This document shows, piece after piece, positions 1 to 7,745 of a DNA stretch of 63,962 nt (the stretch's first letter is position 1; every line of letters begins with the position of its first letter). Under the pieces are notes generated by a model, which saw only the letters and a program-made list of their open reading frames with translations, did no database searches and was not told the DNA's origin. A program made the translations under genes and the position numbers. The DNA is from an uncultured Eubacteriales bacterium (GTDB lineage Bacteria; Bacillota; Clostridia; Christensenellales; CAG-138): the NCBI GenBank assembly GCA_902761365.1, contig CACWJZ010000005.1, forward strand, positions 1 to 63,962, written 5' to 3'.

Positions 1-1
1 C

Positions 2-427
2 TCCACCAACCTGACCGAGGACGAGATCAAGAAGGCGGTCAACGAGGCGGAGCAGTACGCCAACGAGGATAAGAAGCGCAAGGAAGAGGTGGACGCCCGC
101 AATCACGCCGACCAGCTGGTCTACACCACCGAGAAGACCATGAAGGAGCTGGGCGACAAGATCAGCTCCGCTGACAGGAGCATGCTGGAGGGCATGGTGG
201 CCGACCTCAGAAAGGCTCTCGAAGGCACCGACACCGAGGCCATCAAGAAGGCCACGGAGACCCTGACCGAGAAGAGCTACGAGGTCTTCGGCAAAATCTA
301 TCAGCAGCAACAGCAGCAGGGCCCCCAGCAGCCGCCGCACACCCCCAATGACGGCACCAGCTATGGCCCCAACGAGGGCGGCAACGACGACAACGTGGTC
401 GATGCGGATTACGAAGTCGTCAAGTAA
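2..427 (+). CDS. dnaK: Hsp70 chaperone DnaK, C-terminal part (5' end outside window)
   Basis: The reading frame is open from base 2 to the TAA at 425-427 and gives about 141 residues of the alpha-helical lid of DnaK. It begins with the lid signature LTEDEIKKAV and NEAEQYANEDKKRKEEVDAR, continues with NHADQLVYTTEKTMKELGDK, and ends in a Gln/Pro/Gly/Asn-rich tail and the sequence DADYEVVK, close to the usual acidic DnaK terminus. DnaK is the ATP-dependent cytoplasmic folding chaperone that works with DnaJ and GrpE. dnaJ follows 67 bases downstream, as in the usual hrcA-grpE-dnaK-dnaJ operon. The nucleotide-binding domain lies upstream of the window. Confidence 0.97.
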   Translation, partial: STNLTEDEIKKAVNEAEQYANEDKKRKEEVDARNHADQLVYTTEKTMKELGDKISSADRSMLEGMVADLRKALEGTDTEAIKKATETLTEKSYEVFGKIYQQQQQQGPQQPPHTPNDGTSYGPNEGGNDDNVVDADYEVVK

Positions 428-446
428 CCCAATACGATGAACGGCG

Positions 447-468
447 AAGGGGCGGGCAGCCGCCCCTT
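447..468 (+). terminator. dnaK-dnaJ intergenic hairpin
   Basis: A perfect 9-bp stem (AAGGGGCGG pairing with CCGCCCCTT) closes a GCAG loop and is followed only by TC, not by a U-run. It is more likely an RNA-stability or partial attenuation element that sets the dnaK:dnaJ ratio than a full terminator (inference). Confidence 0.55.
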
Positions 469-494
469 TCCGCCGAGGAAACGAGGTGAGGATC

Positions 495-1637
495 GTGGCA
501 GAAAAGCGGGATTATTACGAGGTATTGGGCGTCAGCAAGACCGCCTCCGACAGCGAGATCAAGAGCGCGTTTCGGAAGGCGGCCAAGTCCTGCCACCCGG
601 ACCTGCATCCCAACGACAAGGCGGCGGAGGCCCAGTTCAAGGAGTTGAACGAGGCCTACAGCGTCCTTTCCGATCCTGATAAACGAGCAAAGTACGATCA
701 ATACGGCCATGCGGCCTTCGATCCGACCATGGGCGGCGCCAACCCCTTCGAGGGCGCCGGCTTCGGCGGGTTCGACGACATCATCAACAGCTTCTTCGGC
801 GGCGGGTTCGGCGGTGGCTTCGGCAGCCGGTCCGCGGGCCGGGACGCCCCCATGGCGGGGGACGACCTTCGGTACAACCTGAGCCTGACCTTCGAGGAGG
901 CGGCCTTCGGCGTGACCAAGGAGCTTCTCATCCCCCGGGAGGAGAGCTGCGAAGCCTGCGGCGGCACCGGCGCCAAGAAGGGTACCAGCCCCGTGCGCTG
1001 CCCCACCTGCAACGGCACGGGCCAGGTCCGCACCCAGCAGAACACCATGTTTGGCGCCTTCACCACCAGCCGCCCCTGCTCGGCCTGCAACGGCACGGGC
1101 AAGTACATCAAGGAGCCCTGCCCGGACTGTCGCGGCCGGGGCCGGGTCCGCAAGAACACCCGCATCCAGCTGAAGGTGCCCGCCGGCATCAACGACGGCC
1201 AGACCATCAACATGCGGGGCGAGGGCGAAGCCGGGTACAAGGGCGGTCCCCGGGGCAACCTGTATGTGACCGTGTCCGTAAAGCCCCATAAGCTCTTCAC
1301 CCGTGACGGCTGCAACCTGCTGCTGAATCTGAAGGTGCCCTTCACCACCATGGCCCTGGGCGGCGAGATCACCGTGCCCACCCTGAAGGAGAAGGTGCGG
1401 TACACCATCCCCTCCGGTACCCAGAACGGCACCACCTTCCGGCTGAAGGAGCAGGGCGTGCCCATTCCCAACGCCAGTTCCCAGGGGAAGGGCGACCTTC
1501 TGGTGACGGTGGAGTCGGAGATCCCCCGGCGGCTGTCAGACGAGCAGCGCTCGCTCCTGCAGCAGTACGCGGCCCTTAGCGGCGAGGCCACCACGCCCGC
1601 CAAAAAGAAGGGCGGCATCCGGAACATCTTCAAGTAA
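495..1637 (+). CDS. dnaJ: Chaperone DnaJ (Hsp40)
   Basis: The product is a 380-residue type I J-protein that stimulates DnaK ATPase and delivers unfolded clients. The J-domain (about residues 1-70) carries RDYYEVLGV and the HPD motif (SCHPDLHP). A Gly/Phe-rich linker follows, then four zinc-finger repeats, CEACGGTG, CPTCNGTG, CSACNGTG and CPDCRGRG, and the C-terminal substrate-binding region. I chose the GTG at 495 (MAEKRDYYEVLGV) because GAGGTGA at 483-489 is a good ribosome-binding site 5 bases upstream and the N-terminus matches the family. An in-frame GTG at 486 would add three residues. Confidence 0.97.
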   Translation: MAEKRDYYEVLGVSKTASDSEIKSAFRKAAKSCHPDLHPNDKAAEAQFKELNEAYSVLSDPDKRAKYDQYGHAAFDPTMGGANPFEGAGFGGFDDIINSFFGGGFGGGFGSRSAGRDAPMAGDDLRYNLSLTFEEAAFGVTKELLIPREESCEACGGTGAKKGTSPVRCPTCNGTGQVRTQQNTMFGAFTTSRPCSACNGTGKYIKEPCPDCRGRGRVRKNTRIQLKVPAGINDGQTINMRGEGEAGYKGGPRGNLYVTVSVKPHKLFTRDGCNLLLNLKVPFTTMALGGEITVPTLKEKVRYTIPSGTQNGTTFRLKEQGVPIPNASSQGKGDLLVTVESEIPRRLSDEQRSLLQQYAALSGEATTPAKKKGGIRNIFK

Positions 1638-1655
1638 GGTCCAAAAGGAGCATCT

Positions 1656-2204
1656 ATGCCGGTCTATCCCTATGAGGGCGTTTCGCCCCAAATCGAATCG
1701 GACGTGCTGCTTTGCCCCGGCGCCATGGTCGTGGGCCGGGTGAAGATCGGCGCAGGGTCGTCCGTTTGGTACAACGCGGTGATCCGGGGCGATGTCCACG
1801 ACGTGGTCATCGGCCAATACACCAGCATCCAGGACGGGACCCTCATCCACGAGGACTCCGGCCGAGGCAGCGGCTTGGAGGGTGGCCTCCCCACGGTGGT
1901 GGGGGATTACGTGACCGTAGGCCACGGGGTCATCCTGCACGCCTGCCGGGTGGAGGACTATGCCCTCATCGGCATGGGCGCCATCATCATGGACGGCGCC
2001 GTCATCGGCAAGGGCGCCGTGGTGGGCGCGGGGGCCCTGGTGACCAAGAACACCGTCGTCCCGCCCTTTTCCGTGGTGCTGGGAAGTCCGGGGAAGGTGG
2101 TCAAAACTCTGCCCGAATCGTCCTTGGAGCAGCGCAAGGAGCAGGCCATGCACTATCACGGCCTGGCCGCCGCCCATCGGCGGATGCTCAGCGAACTGAA
2201 ATAA
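1656..2204 (+). CDS. Gamma carbonic anhydrase-like left-handed beta-helix protein
   Basis: The 182-residue protein is built of hexapeptide repeats (VVGRVKIGAGSSVWYNAVIRGD, split over several turns) and belongs to the YrdA/PaaY/CaiE group of trimeric left-handed beta-helix proteins. The three metal-binding histidines expected of gamma carbonic anhydrases are present at about residues 65 (TLIHED), 90 (VGHG) and 95 (VILHAC). Real carbonic anhydrase activity is proven for only some members, so zinc-dependent CO2 hydration is an inference. The start has the ribosome-binding site AAAAGGAG. The gene lies 18 bases behind dnaJ and may be cotranscribed with it. Confidence 0.85.
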   Translation: MPVYPYEGVSPQIESDVLLCPGAMVVGRVKIGAGSSVWYNAVIRGDVHDVVIGQYTSIQDGTLIHEDSGRGSGLEGGLPTVVGDYVTVGHGVILHACRVEDYALIGMGAIIMDGAVIGKGAVVGAGALVTKNTVVPPFSVVLGSPGKVVKTLPESSLEQRKEQAMHYHGLAAAHRRMLSELK

Positions 2205-2215
2205 AAGGATCAACG

Positions 2216-2245
2216 AAAAAACTGTCGCGCAGGCGACAGTTTTTT
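2216..2245. terminator. Bidirectional intrinsic terminator
   Basis: The 8-bp stem ACTGTCGC/GCGACAGT with a GCAG loop is flanked by an A-run on the left and a T-run on the right. It can end both the plus-strand dnaJ/carbonic anhydrase transcript and the convergent acetyltransferase transcript. Confidence 0.9.
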
Positions 2246-2262
2246 GGTATCTGATGGTGCGC

Positions 2263-2664
2263 TCAGCAGCGTATAAAGCTCTTGCACCCCGTCGCATCCA
2301 CCGATTTGAACCCCAGGGATTCGTAGAACGACACCGTCTTGGACGTGTCGTCGGTGAGCAGCTGGATTTGCCGCACATGGGGGAACCGCTTCAGCAGGGC
2401 ATCCATGAGCATGGTCCCCACGCCCTGGCGCTGTTGGGCAGGATGCACCAAAATGTCCTGTATGAGCACCACGGTCTGCCCGTCGCCCACGGCCCGAACG
2501 AGGCCGATCATCCGATCATCCTCATAGGCAGCCAAACATAGGAGGGAGTTTTCAAACCCTTTTCGCAGCACATCGGGCCGGTCCGTGTAGGTGGTCCAGC
2601 CCACGCTCGCGTAGAGGGGCAGGATCTCCCTCTCGTCGTATGCATCATATTCCCGGATGGTCAT
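2263..2664 (-). CDS. GNAT family N-acetyltransferase
   Basis: This 133-residue cytoplasmic protein has one GNAT domain. The acetyl-CoA pyrophosphate-binding motif A is visible as VHPAQQRQGVGTMLM (Q/R-x-x-G-x-G/A), preceded by the beta-strand VVLIQDILV and followed by the family ending FYESLGFKSVD. The acceptor substrate cannot be read from the sequence. It starts 3 bases after the PH-domain gene on the same strand and is probably cotranscribed with it from the promoter at 3081-3109. Confidence 0.88.
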   Translation of the reverse strand: MTIREYDAYDEREILPLYASVGWTTYTDRPDVLRKGFENSLLCLAAYEDDRMIGLVRAVGDGQTVVLIQDILVHPAQQRQGVGTMLMDALLKRFPHVRQIQLLTDDTSKTVSFYESLGFKSVDATGCKSFIRC

Positions 2665-2667
2665 AGC

Positions 2668-3051
2668 TTATAAAACGTACTCCGAGATCATGCGCCCGAT
2701 GCGGCCGATGTCCACCTTGCCCCGGAACTCGAACTTGGCGGTGAACCCGTTGGTGAACATGAGGAACAGCTCCGAGTCGGGGATCAGCTCCAGGAAGCCC
2801 GCCGTCTGGATGGAGAAGAACTGGATCTTGGAATAGGGCATGGAGGCGTAAGACTTGCGCTTGCCGGTGATGCCTTGGACGTCGATGGAGATGATGCGCT
2901 TGTTAGTGAAGATCAGCTGGTCCCGAATGGTCTGAAAGGCCATGACCGGCTCCTCCCCGGCGATGAGCAGGCCGTTCACCTCGCCCCGGATGCTGTCCAT
3001 GGAGATGGGCTTCAGGTTCCACGCAGAGTTCGCATTAAAGTTGATGGCCAT
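2668..3051 (-). CDS. Bacterial PH-domain protein
   Basis: The 127-residue soluble protein resembles the bacterial pleckstrin-homology family (bPH_1). It has the typical central strands DQLIFTNKRIISIDVQGITGKRKSYASMPYSKIQFFSIQ (shown here only as a family-like pattern of F-T-N-K-R followed by S-x-P-Y-S-K-I), and no signal peptide or membrane segment. The function is unknown. The start is preceded by the ribosome-binding site GGGAGG. It heads a two-gene unit with the acetyltransferase. Confidence 0.8.
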   Translation of the reverse strand: MAINFNANSAWNLKPISMDSIRGEVNGLLIAGEEPVMAFQTIRDQLIFTNKRIISIDVQGITGKRKSYASMPYSKIQFFSIQTAGFLELIPDSELFLMFTNGFTAKFEFRGKVDIGRIGRMISEYVL

Positions 3052-3080
3052 GATGAGGACCTCCCTGATTTGTTGGGTTC

Positions 3081-3109
3081 AGCATATCACAGCCAGCCCC
3101 GATGGACAA
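3081..3109 (-). promoter_or_regulatory. Promoter of PH-domain/GNAT unit
   Basis: On the minus strand TTGTCC (3104-3109) and TATGCT (3081-3086) are separated by 17 bases. It lies back to back with the riboswitch promoter. Confidence 0.7.
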
Positions 3110-3117
3110 GGGGCATC

Positions 3118-3146
3118 TTGACGAAACAGGGGGACAGGGATATACT
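3118..3146 (+). promoter_or_regulatory. Promoter of the cobalamin operon
   Basis: TTGACG (3118-3123) and TATACT (3141-3146) are spaced by 17 bases. The predicted start is near 3153, just before the riboswitch aptamer. Confidence 0.8.
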
Positions 3147-3152
3147 GTAGCC

Positions 3153-3345
3153 AGTTGAATAGCGTGTTCTGATCTGCGATGAGCAGCGGCCCTGGGCCGA
3201 GGGAACCGGGTGCGAATCCCGGGCTATCCCAGTAACCGTAAGGCGGACGAAAGAGCGATGACCCACTGTTCCTCTGGGAATGGGAAGGGGCTCCGGTAGA
3301 AGGAAGCCAAGCCGGGAGACCTGTTTGAACATGTACACTTCTGGG
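3153..3345 (+). ncRNA. Cobalamin riboswitch aptamer
   Basis: The region carries the conserved core GAGGGAACCGGGTGCGAATC (3189-3208), the segment GCTATCCCAGTAACCGTAAG (3223-3242), and the B12 box AGCCGGGAGACCTG at 3310-3323. Position and genes agree: it sits directly upstream of a BtuFCD-type importer and the nucleotide-loop assembly genes. Binding of cobalamin is expected to repress the operon. Outer limits are estimated from the promoter and the B12 box. Confidence 0.9.
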
Positions 3346-3385
3346 ATTGAGTGAACCATCGGACGGCCATGCCCGAAATCTGCAT

Positions 3386-3413
3386 CGCTCCTCAATTCTG
3401 GGGAGCGTTTTTC
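3386..3413 (+). terminator. Riboswitch expression platform, intrinsic terminator
   Basis: CGCTCCTC pairs with GGGGAGCG across an AATTCT loop, followed by TTTTTCTT. It lies between the aptamer and btuF, which indicates transcription attenuation rather than only translational control. About 44 bases separate it from the btuF start. Confidence 0.85.
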
Positions 3414-3457
3414 TTGCTCCTGCTCTATTCAACCAAATCGGAAAGGAGAAGAACCAC

Positions 3458-4390
3458 ATGAACCGCAAAAAGATCATGGCGATCCTGATCGCCGCCCTGC
3501 TGCTCCTCGCCATGGCGCCGGCATACGCCGCCGAGGATGCATCCTTCACCGTCACCGACATGGCGGGCCGGGAGGTCAAATTTGACAAGCCTGTGGAGAA
3601 GGCCGTGGCCCTCACCGCCTCGGATTGCGAGATCATCTTTGCTCTGGGCGCTGAGGAAGCGTTGGTAGGCCGCGGCGAATATTGCGACTACCCCGCCGAG
3701 GTCTTCGATCTCCCGTCCCTGGGCTCCGGCGCCAACACCAACATCGAGCAGATCATCGCCCTGGAGCCTGAGGTGGTGTTCCTCAGCATGATGGCCCAGA
3801 CCCAGGAGCAGGTGGACCAGCTGGAGAAGGCCGGCGTTCGCGTGGTGGTCAGTGATGCCCAGGACATCGCCGGCACCTACACCGCCATCTCCCTGATCGG
3901 TCAGGTCATGGGCAAGCAGGCGGAGGCGGACAAGGTCATTGCCGACATGCAGGCCGTGTTCGACGAGATCAAGGCCAACCCCATCGAGGGGGACAAGACC
4001 ATCTACTTCGAGGTCAGCCCCCTGCAGTGGGGCCTCTGGACCGCGGGCACCGGCACCTTTATGAACGAGGTGGCCGAGATGATGGGCCTCAAGAACTGCT
4101 TCGGCGACGTGGCGGGCTGGGCCTCCGTCTCCGAGGAGCAGGTCCTGGAGCGGAATCCTGACTTCATTATGACCATCACCATGTACTTCGGTGAGGGGCC
4201 CACCCCCGAGGAGGAGATCATGGGCCGCACCGGCTGGGGGAACGTGACCGCCGTGCAGAACGGGGACATTCTGAATCTGCCCAACAACGAGCTGTCCCGG
4301 CCCGCGCCCCGTCTTGCCGAAGGCGCCCAGATGCTCTATGACTTCGTGGTGGAGAGCCTGGCGGCTGAGGCTTTGGCGCCGGCCGCCTGA
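3458..4390 (+). CDS. btuF: Cobamide ABC transporter, substrate-binding protein (BtuF-like)
   Basis: The 310-residue exported protein has a helical-backbone periplasmic binding fold of the BtuF/FhuD family: FTVTDMAGREVKFDKPVEKAV near the N-terminus is typical, as is GANTNIEQIIALEPEVV. The signal peptide (MNRKKIMAIL, then a Leu/Ala core) ends in APAYA-AED, a signal peptidase I site; there is no lipobox cysteine, which is unusual for a solute-binding protein of a single-membrane Firmicute. Specificity for cobalamin or cobinamide is inferred from the riboswitch and the downstream cob genes. The start at 3458 has GAAAGGAG 10 bases upstream; longer in-frame starts would lie within the riboswitch. 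Confidence 0.9.
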   Translation: MNRKKIMAILIAALLLLAMAPAYAAEDASFTVTDMAGREVKFDKPVEKAVALTASDCEIIFALGAEEALVGRGEYCDYPAEVFDLPSLGSGANTNIEQIIALEPEVVFLSMMAQTQEQVDQLEKAGVRVVVSDAQDIAGTYTAISLIGQVMGKQAEADKVIADMQAVFDEIKANPIEGDKTIYFEVSPLQWGLWTAGTGTFMNEVAEMMGLKNCFGDVAGWASVSEEQVLERNPDFIMTITMYFGEGPTPEEEIMGRTGWGNVTAVQNGDILNLPNNELSRPAPRLAEGAQMLYDFVVESLAAEALAPAA

Positions 4391-4398
4391 TCGTTGAC

Positions 4399-5433
4399 AT
4401 GAACGAGAGGAACAGCGAACGCTTTCGCGGATGGGAATATCTGCTTTTTGCTGCGGCAGCGGTGCTCACGCTGCTCCTCTCGGTCTGCGTCGGCAGCGTC
4501 GGCATCCCCTTCAAAACCACCGTCACCGTGATCTGGCGGGGGATCTGGGGCCTTGAACAGCCAGCGGGCACCGCGTCCGCCATCCTGCTCACCTCCCGGC
4601 TCCCGCGGGTGCTGGCCGTCATGCTGGTGGGGGCCAGCCTGTCCCTTTGCGGCGGCGCCATGCAGGGGCTCCTGAAGAACCCCTTGGCGGACGGGTCCAC
4701 CCTGGGCGTGTCCTCCGGGGCGTCCTTAGGCGCGGTCATCGCCATCGCCTTCGGGATCACCATACCCAGTTTACCCTTTGCGGGCACCATGGTCATGGCC
4801 ATGGTGTTCGCTTTTTGTTCCCTGCTCATCATCCTGGGGCTCGCGTATAAGCTGGACTTCTCTCTGTCCACCAACACCATCATCCTCATCGGCGTCATCT
4901 TCTCCATGTTCGCCTCCAGCATCATGAGCATCGTCATCACCTTTTCCGGGGAGAAGCTTAGATCTATTACCTTCTGGACCATGGGAAGCCTGCAGGGCAC
5001 CAGCTATCGGAACGTGCTGGTGCTCCTTGCCGCTCTCCTTTTCTTCGGCGGCGTGATCCTCCTGCACGCCCGGGAGCTCAACGCTTTCGCGGTGGGGGAG
5101 GAGAACGCCCGCCACGTGGGCGTGAACGTGCGCCGGGTGAAGCTCACCATCCTCATCGCCGTCTCCGGCCTCATCGGCGTGTGCGTGTCCATTGGAGGCA
5201 CCATCGGCTTCGTGGGCCTGGTCACGCCCCATATGGTCCGGCTGCTGGTGGGGCCCAATCACAGGCGGCTGCTGCCCGCGTCCCTCTTCGGAGGCGGCAT
5301 CTTCCTCATGCTTTCCGATCTTATCGCCCGTACGCTTCTGAACCCCAAGGAGCTGCCCATCGGCGTGGTCACCTCCATCATCGGTGCGGTGGCCTTCGTG
5401 TACATCTACGGGTCCAGCCGGAAGGGACGGTGA
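4399..5433 (+). CDS. btuC: Cobamide ABC transporter, permease (BtuC/FecCD family)
   Basis: The 344-residue protein has about ten hydrophobic segments and the FecCD landmarks SRLPRVLAVMLVGASLSLCG, GAMQGLLKNPLADGSTLGVS and GFVGLVTPHMVRLLVG. It forms the membrane channel of the importer. It starts 8 bases after btuF without a clear ribosome-binding site, which suggests translational coupling. The iron-siderophore and cobalamin branches of this family cannot be separated by motif alone; the operon argues for cobamides. Confidence 0.9.
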   Translation: MNERNSERFRGWEYLLFAAAAVLTLLLSVCVGSVGIPFKTTVTVIWRGIWGLEQPAGTASAILLTSRLPRVLAVMLVGASLSLCGGAMQGLLKNPLADGSTLGVSSGASLGAVIAIAFGITIPSLPFAGTMVMAMVFAFCSLLIILGLAYKLDFSLSTNTIILIGVIFSMFASSIMSIVITFSGEKLRSITFWTMGSLQGTSYRNVLVLLAALLFFGGVILLHARELNAFAVGEENARHVGVNVRRVKLTILIAVSGLIGVCVSIGGTIGFVGLVTPHMVRLLVGPNHRRLLPASLFGGGIFLMLSDLIARTLLNPKELPIGVVTSIIGAVAFVYIYGSSRKGR

Positions 5434-5437
5434 GGCT

Positions 5438-6196
5438 ATGCTGAAGGTAGAAAATCTGTCCGTCGCCTACGGGGATCTGACCATTTTGAACGGCGTTTCC
5501 TTCGACCTTGCGCCCGGGGAGTGGCTCATGATCGTGGGCCCCAACGGGGCGGGGAAGTCCACCCTCATCAACGCCATCACCGGCGGCGTCCCCGCAAAGG
5601 GCAGCGTCTTCTTTGAAGGGCGGAACGCCCGGACCATGAAGGCCCACAAGCTGGCTCGAGGCATCGGCGTTTTGGCCCAGAACCATTTCGTGGGCTACGC
5701 CTTCTCCGTGGAGGAGGTGGTCCGCCTGGGCCGCTACGCCTACGCGCCCACCATTTTCTCCCGCCACAGCGGGGAGGAGCAGGCGGTGCGGGCGGCCCTG
5801 GAGCAGACGGGCCTCTACGAGCTCCGACACCAGAGCGTCCTGACCCTGTCCGGCGGCGAGCTGCAGCGGACGTTCCTGGCCCAGACCTTCTGCCAGGACC
5901 CGCGACTGCTGCTTTTGGACGAGCCCACCAATCACCTGGACCTGGTGTATCAGAAGCAGGTCTTCGAGCTCATCCAAAAGTGGCTGAAGCAGGAGGGCCG
6001 AGCCGTGATCTCCGTGGTCCACGACCTGTCCCTGGCCCGGGCCTATGGCACTCGGGCTCTGCTCCTGGACCATGGGCGGGTGATGGCCGACGGGCCCATG
6101 GAGAAGGTCTTTTCCGACGAAGTATTGAACCGGGTCTATGGCATGGACGTGCGCGACTGGATGATCCGCATGCTGGCCCAGTGGAAGGAGGCATAG
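5438..6196 (+). CDS. btuD: Cobamide ABC transporter, ATPase (BtuD-like)
   Basis: The 252-residue cytoplasmic ATPase drives BtuC. Visible motifs are Walker A GPNGAGKST, the signature LSGGELQR, Walker B LLLLDEPTNHLD and the H-loop VVHDLSLA. The ATG at 5438 begins MLKVENLSVAYGDL, the normal start of this family, and overlaps nothing; it lies 4 bases after btuC with GGACGGTGAGG upstream. Upstream in-frame starts would give a non-homologous extension within btuC. Confidence 0.93.
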   Translation: MLKVENLSVAYGDLTILNGVSFDLAPGEWLMIVGPNGAGKSTLINAITGGVPAKGSVFFEGRNARTMKAHKLARGIGVLAQNHFVGYAFSVEEVVRLGRYAYAPTIFSRHSGEEQAVRAALEQTGLYELRHQSVLTLSGGELQRTFLAQTFCQDPRLLLLDEPTNHLDLVYQKQVFELIQKWLKQEGRAVISVVHDLSLARAYGTRALLLDHGRVMADGPMEKVFSDEVLNRVYGMDVRDWMIRMLAQWKEA

Positions 6197-6198
6197 CC

Positions 6199-7227
6199 GT
6201 GGAAGAACTGCTGCAGCAATGGCAAACCGGTTTGCGCCAGCCTGACCTGGAGGCTCGGGCGGCGGCTCAGCGCCGGTGGGACAGCATCGCCAAGCCCCTG
6301 GGGAGCCTGGGCGCGCTCGAAAAACTCATCATGGACATGGCCGCCCTGATAGGAAGCCCCGACGTGGGCATCGCCAAAAGAGCGGTGGTGGTCTGCTGCG
6401 CGGATAACGGCGTGGTCCGCGAGGGCGTGACCCAGACCGGCCAGGAGGTGACCGCCCGCATGGCGGGGGAGATGGTGAAGATGAACTCCTCCGTGTGCAA
6501 GATGGCGCAGGCAGCCCACTGCGATGTGCTTCCCGTGGATTTGGGCATGGTCCGCCGGGTGGAAGGGGTCTTGGACAAACACGTCATGGACGGAACGGAG
6601 GACATGGCCCGCCGCCCCGCCATGACCCGGGAACAGGCCCTGCAGGCCATTTCGGTGGGTGTGGACCTGGTCAAAGAGTTGAAAACCCAGGGCTACCGGC
6701 TCCTGGTCTCCGGGGAGATGGGCATCGGCAACACCACCACCTCCAGCGCCCTGGTGGCGGCCCTGCTGAACCTGCCGGCGGAGACGGTCACGGGCCGGGC
6801 CATCGAGCGGGCCATCACCGTGAATAAGCCCGATCCCAGGGACCCTCTGGACGTGCTCAGCAAGCTGGGCGGCCTGGACATCTGCGGTATGGCGGGATTG
6901 TTCATCGGCGGGGCCATCCATGGGGTGCCGGTCATCATCGACGGTTTCATCAGCGCCGTGGCGGCCCTGCTGGCTCAGAAGCTGTGCCCGGGCTGTGACG
7001 TGGCTATGATCCCCAGCCACTGCTCCGAGGAGCCGGCGGCCAAACGGGTGCTGATGGTGCTGAATAAATATCCGATCATTTTTGCCAATATGCGCCTTGG
7101 CGAGGGCACCGGCGGCGTGTGCCTGCTGCCGCTGCTGGACATGGCTCTCGCGGTGTACGGGGGCCATGCCACCTTCGACGCGGTGGGGATCGACGCCTAT
7201 ACGCCCCAGGGAGGGGACAAATGCTGA
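6199..7227 (+). CDS. cobT: Nicotinate-nucleotide:dimethylbenzimidazole phosphoribosyltransferase CobT
   Basis: The 342-residue enzyme transfers phosphoribose from nicotinate mononucleotide to the lower-ligand base, giving alpha-ribazole phosphate. KPLGSLGALEKL near the N-terminus, CCADNGVVREGV, GEMGIGNTTTSS and the catalytic region GEGTGGVCLLPLLDMAL are all family hallmarks. The start is the GTG at 6199, placed 2 bases after the btuD stop; GGAAGGAGG just upstream lies within the end of btuD. A longer frame runs back through btuD but is not CobT-like. Confidence 0.96.
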   Translation: MEELLQQWQTGLRQPDLEARAAAQRRWDSIAKPLGSLGALEKLIMDMAALIGSPDVGIAKRAVVVCCADNGVVREGVTQTGQEVTARMAGEMVKMNSSVCKMAQAAHCDVLPVDLGMVRRVEGVLDKHVMDGTEDMARRPAMTREQALQAISVGVDLVKELKTQGYRLLVSGEMGIGNTTTSSALVAALLNLPAETVTGRAIERAITVNKPDPRDPLDVLSKLGGLDICGMAGLFIGGAIHGVPVIIDGFISAVAALLAQKLCPGCDVAMIPSHCSEEPAAKRVLMVLNKYPIIFANMRLGEGTGGVCLLPLLDMALAVYGGHATFDAVGIDAYTPQGGDKC

Positions 7228-7745
7228 TCCTGCTCACCGGCGGCTCTGCCTGCGGCAAAAGCTCCTATGGGGAAAAGCTGGCGGTACAGGGGCCAAAACC
7301 CCTGTATTACATCGCCGCCATGCAGCCCTATGACGACGAGTGTCTGAAAAAGATCGCCCGCCACCGGGAGCTGCGCCGAGATAAGGGCTTTGAGACCATC
7401 GAGCGATATACAAGCGTGGACACCCTGCAGCTTCCCCAAAAAGGCGGCACGGCCCTGCTGGAGTGCTTATGCAATCTCACCGCTAACGAGATGTATATAC
7501 AGCCGGAAAAACCCATGGACCCGGTGGAAAGGGTGGTGGCGGGGGTGGAGAATCTGCGTCAGCAAACGGACACCCTCATCGTCATCACCAACGACGTGGG
7601 CAGCGACAACGAAGCCTATTCGGAGGAGACCCGCGCCTATATTCGATATTTAGGCGAGATCAACGCCCAGGTGGCCGCCATGGCCGACCGGGTCTACGAG
7701 CTGGTGGCGGGCATCCCCCTCTGTTTGAAAGGAGAGACGGTATGA
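7221..7745 (+). CDS. cobU: Adenosylcobinamide kinase / guanylyltransferase CobU
   Basis: The 174-residue bifunctional enzyme phosphorylates adenosylcobinamide and transfers GMP to it. It shows the P-loop GGSACGKS, the motif KIARHRELRR containing the histidine that carries the GMP in the family, and the ending VYELVAGIPLCLKG. The ATG at 7221 overlaps the end of cobT by 7 bases, with GGGAGGGG as ribosome-binding site. Length agrees with CobU (about 180 residues). Confidence 0.95.
   Translation: MLILLTGGSACGKSSYGEKLAVQGPKPLYYIAAMQPYDDECLKKIARHRELRRDKGFETIERYTSVDTLQLPQKGGTALLECLCNLTANEMYIQPEKPMDPVERVVAGVENLRQQTDTLIVITNDVGSDNEAYSEETRAYIRYLGEINAQVAAMADRVYELVAGIPLCLKGETV

Noticed and set aside
3347-3457. 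Longer N-terminus for the BtuF-like protein from 3347
   Set aside because: It would run through the riboswitch terminator and bury the signal peptide; the start at 3458 has a good ribosome-binding site.
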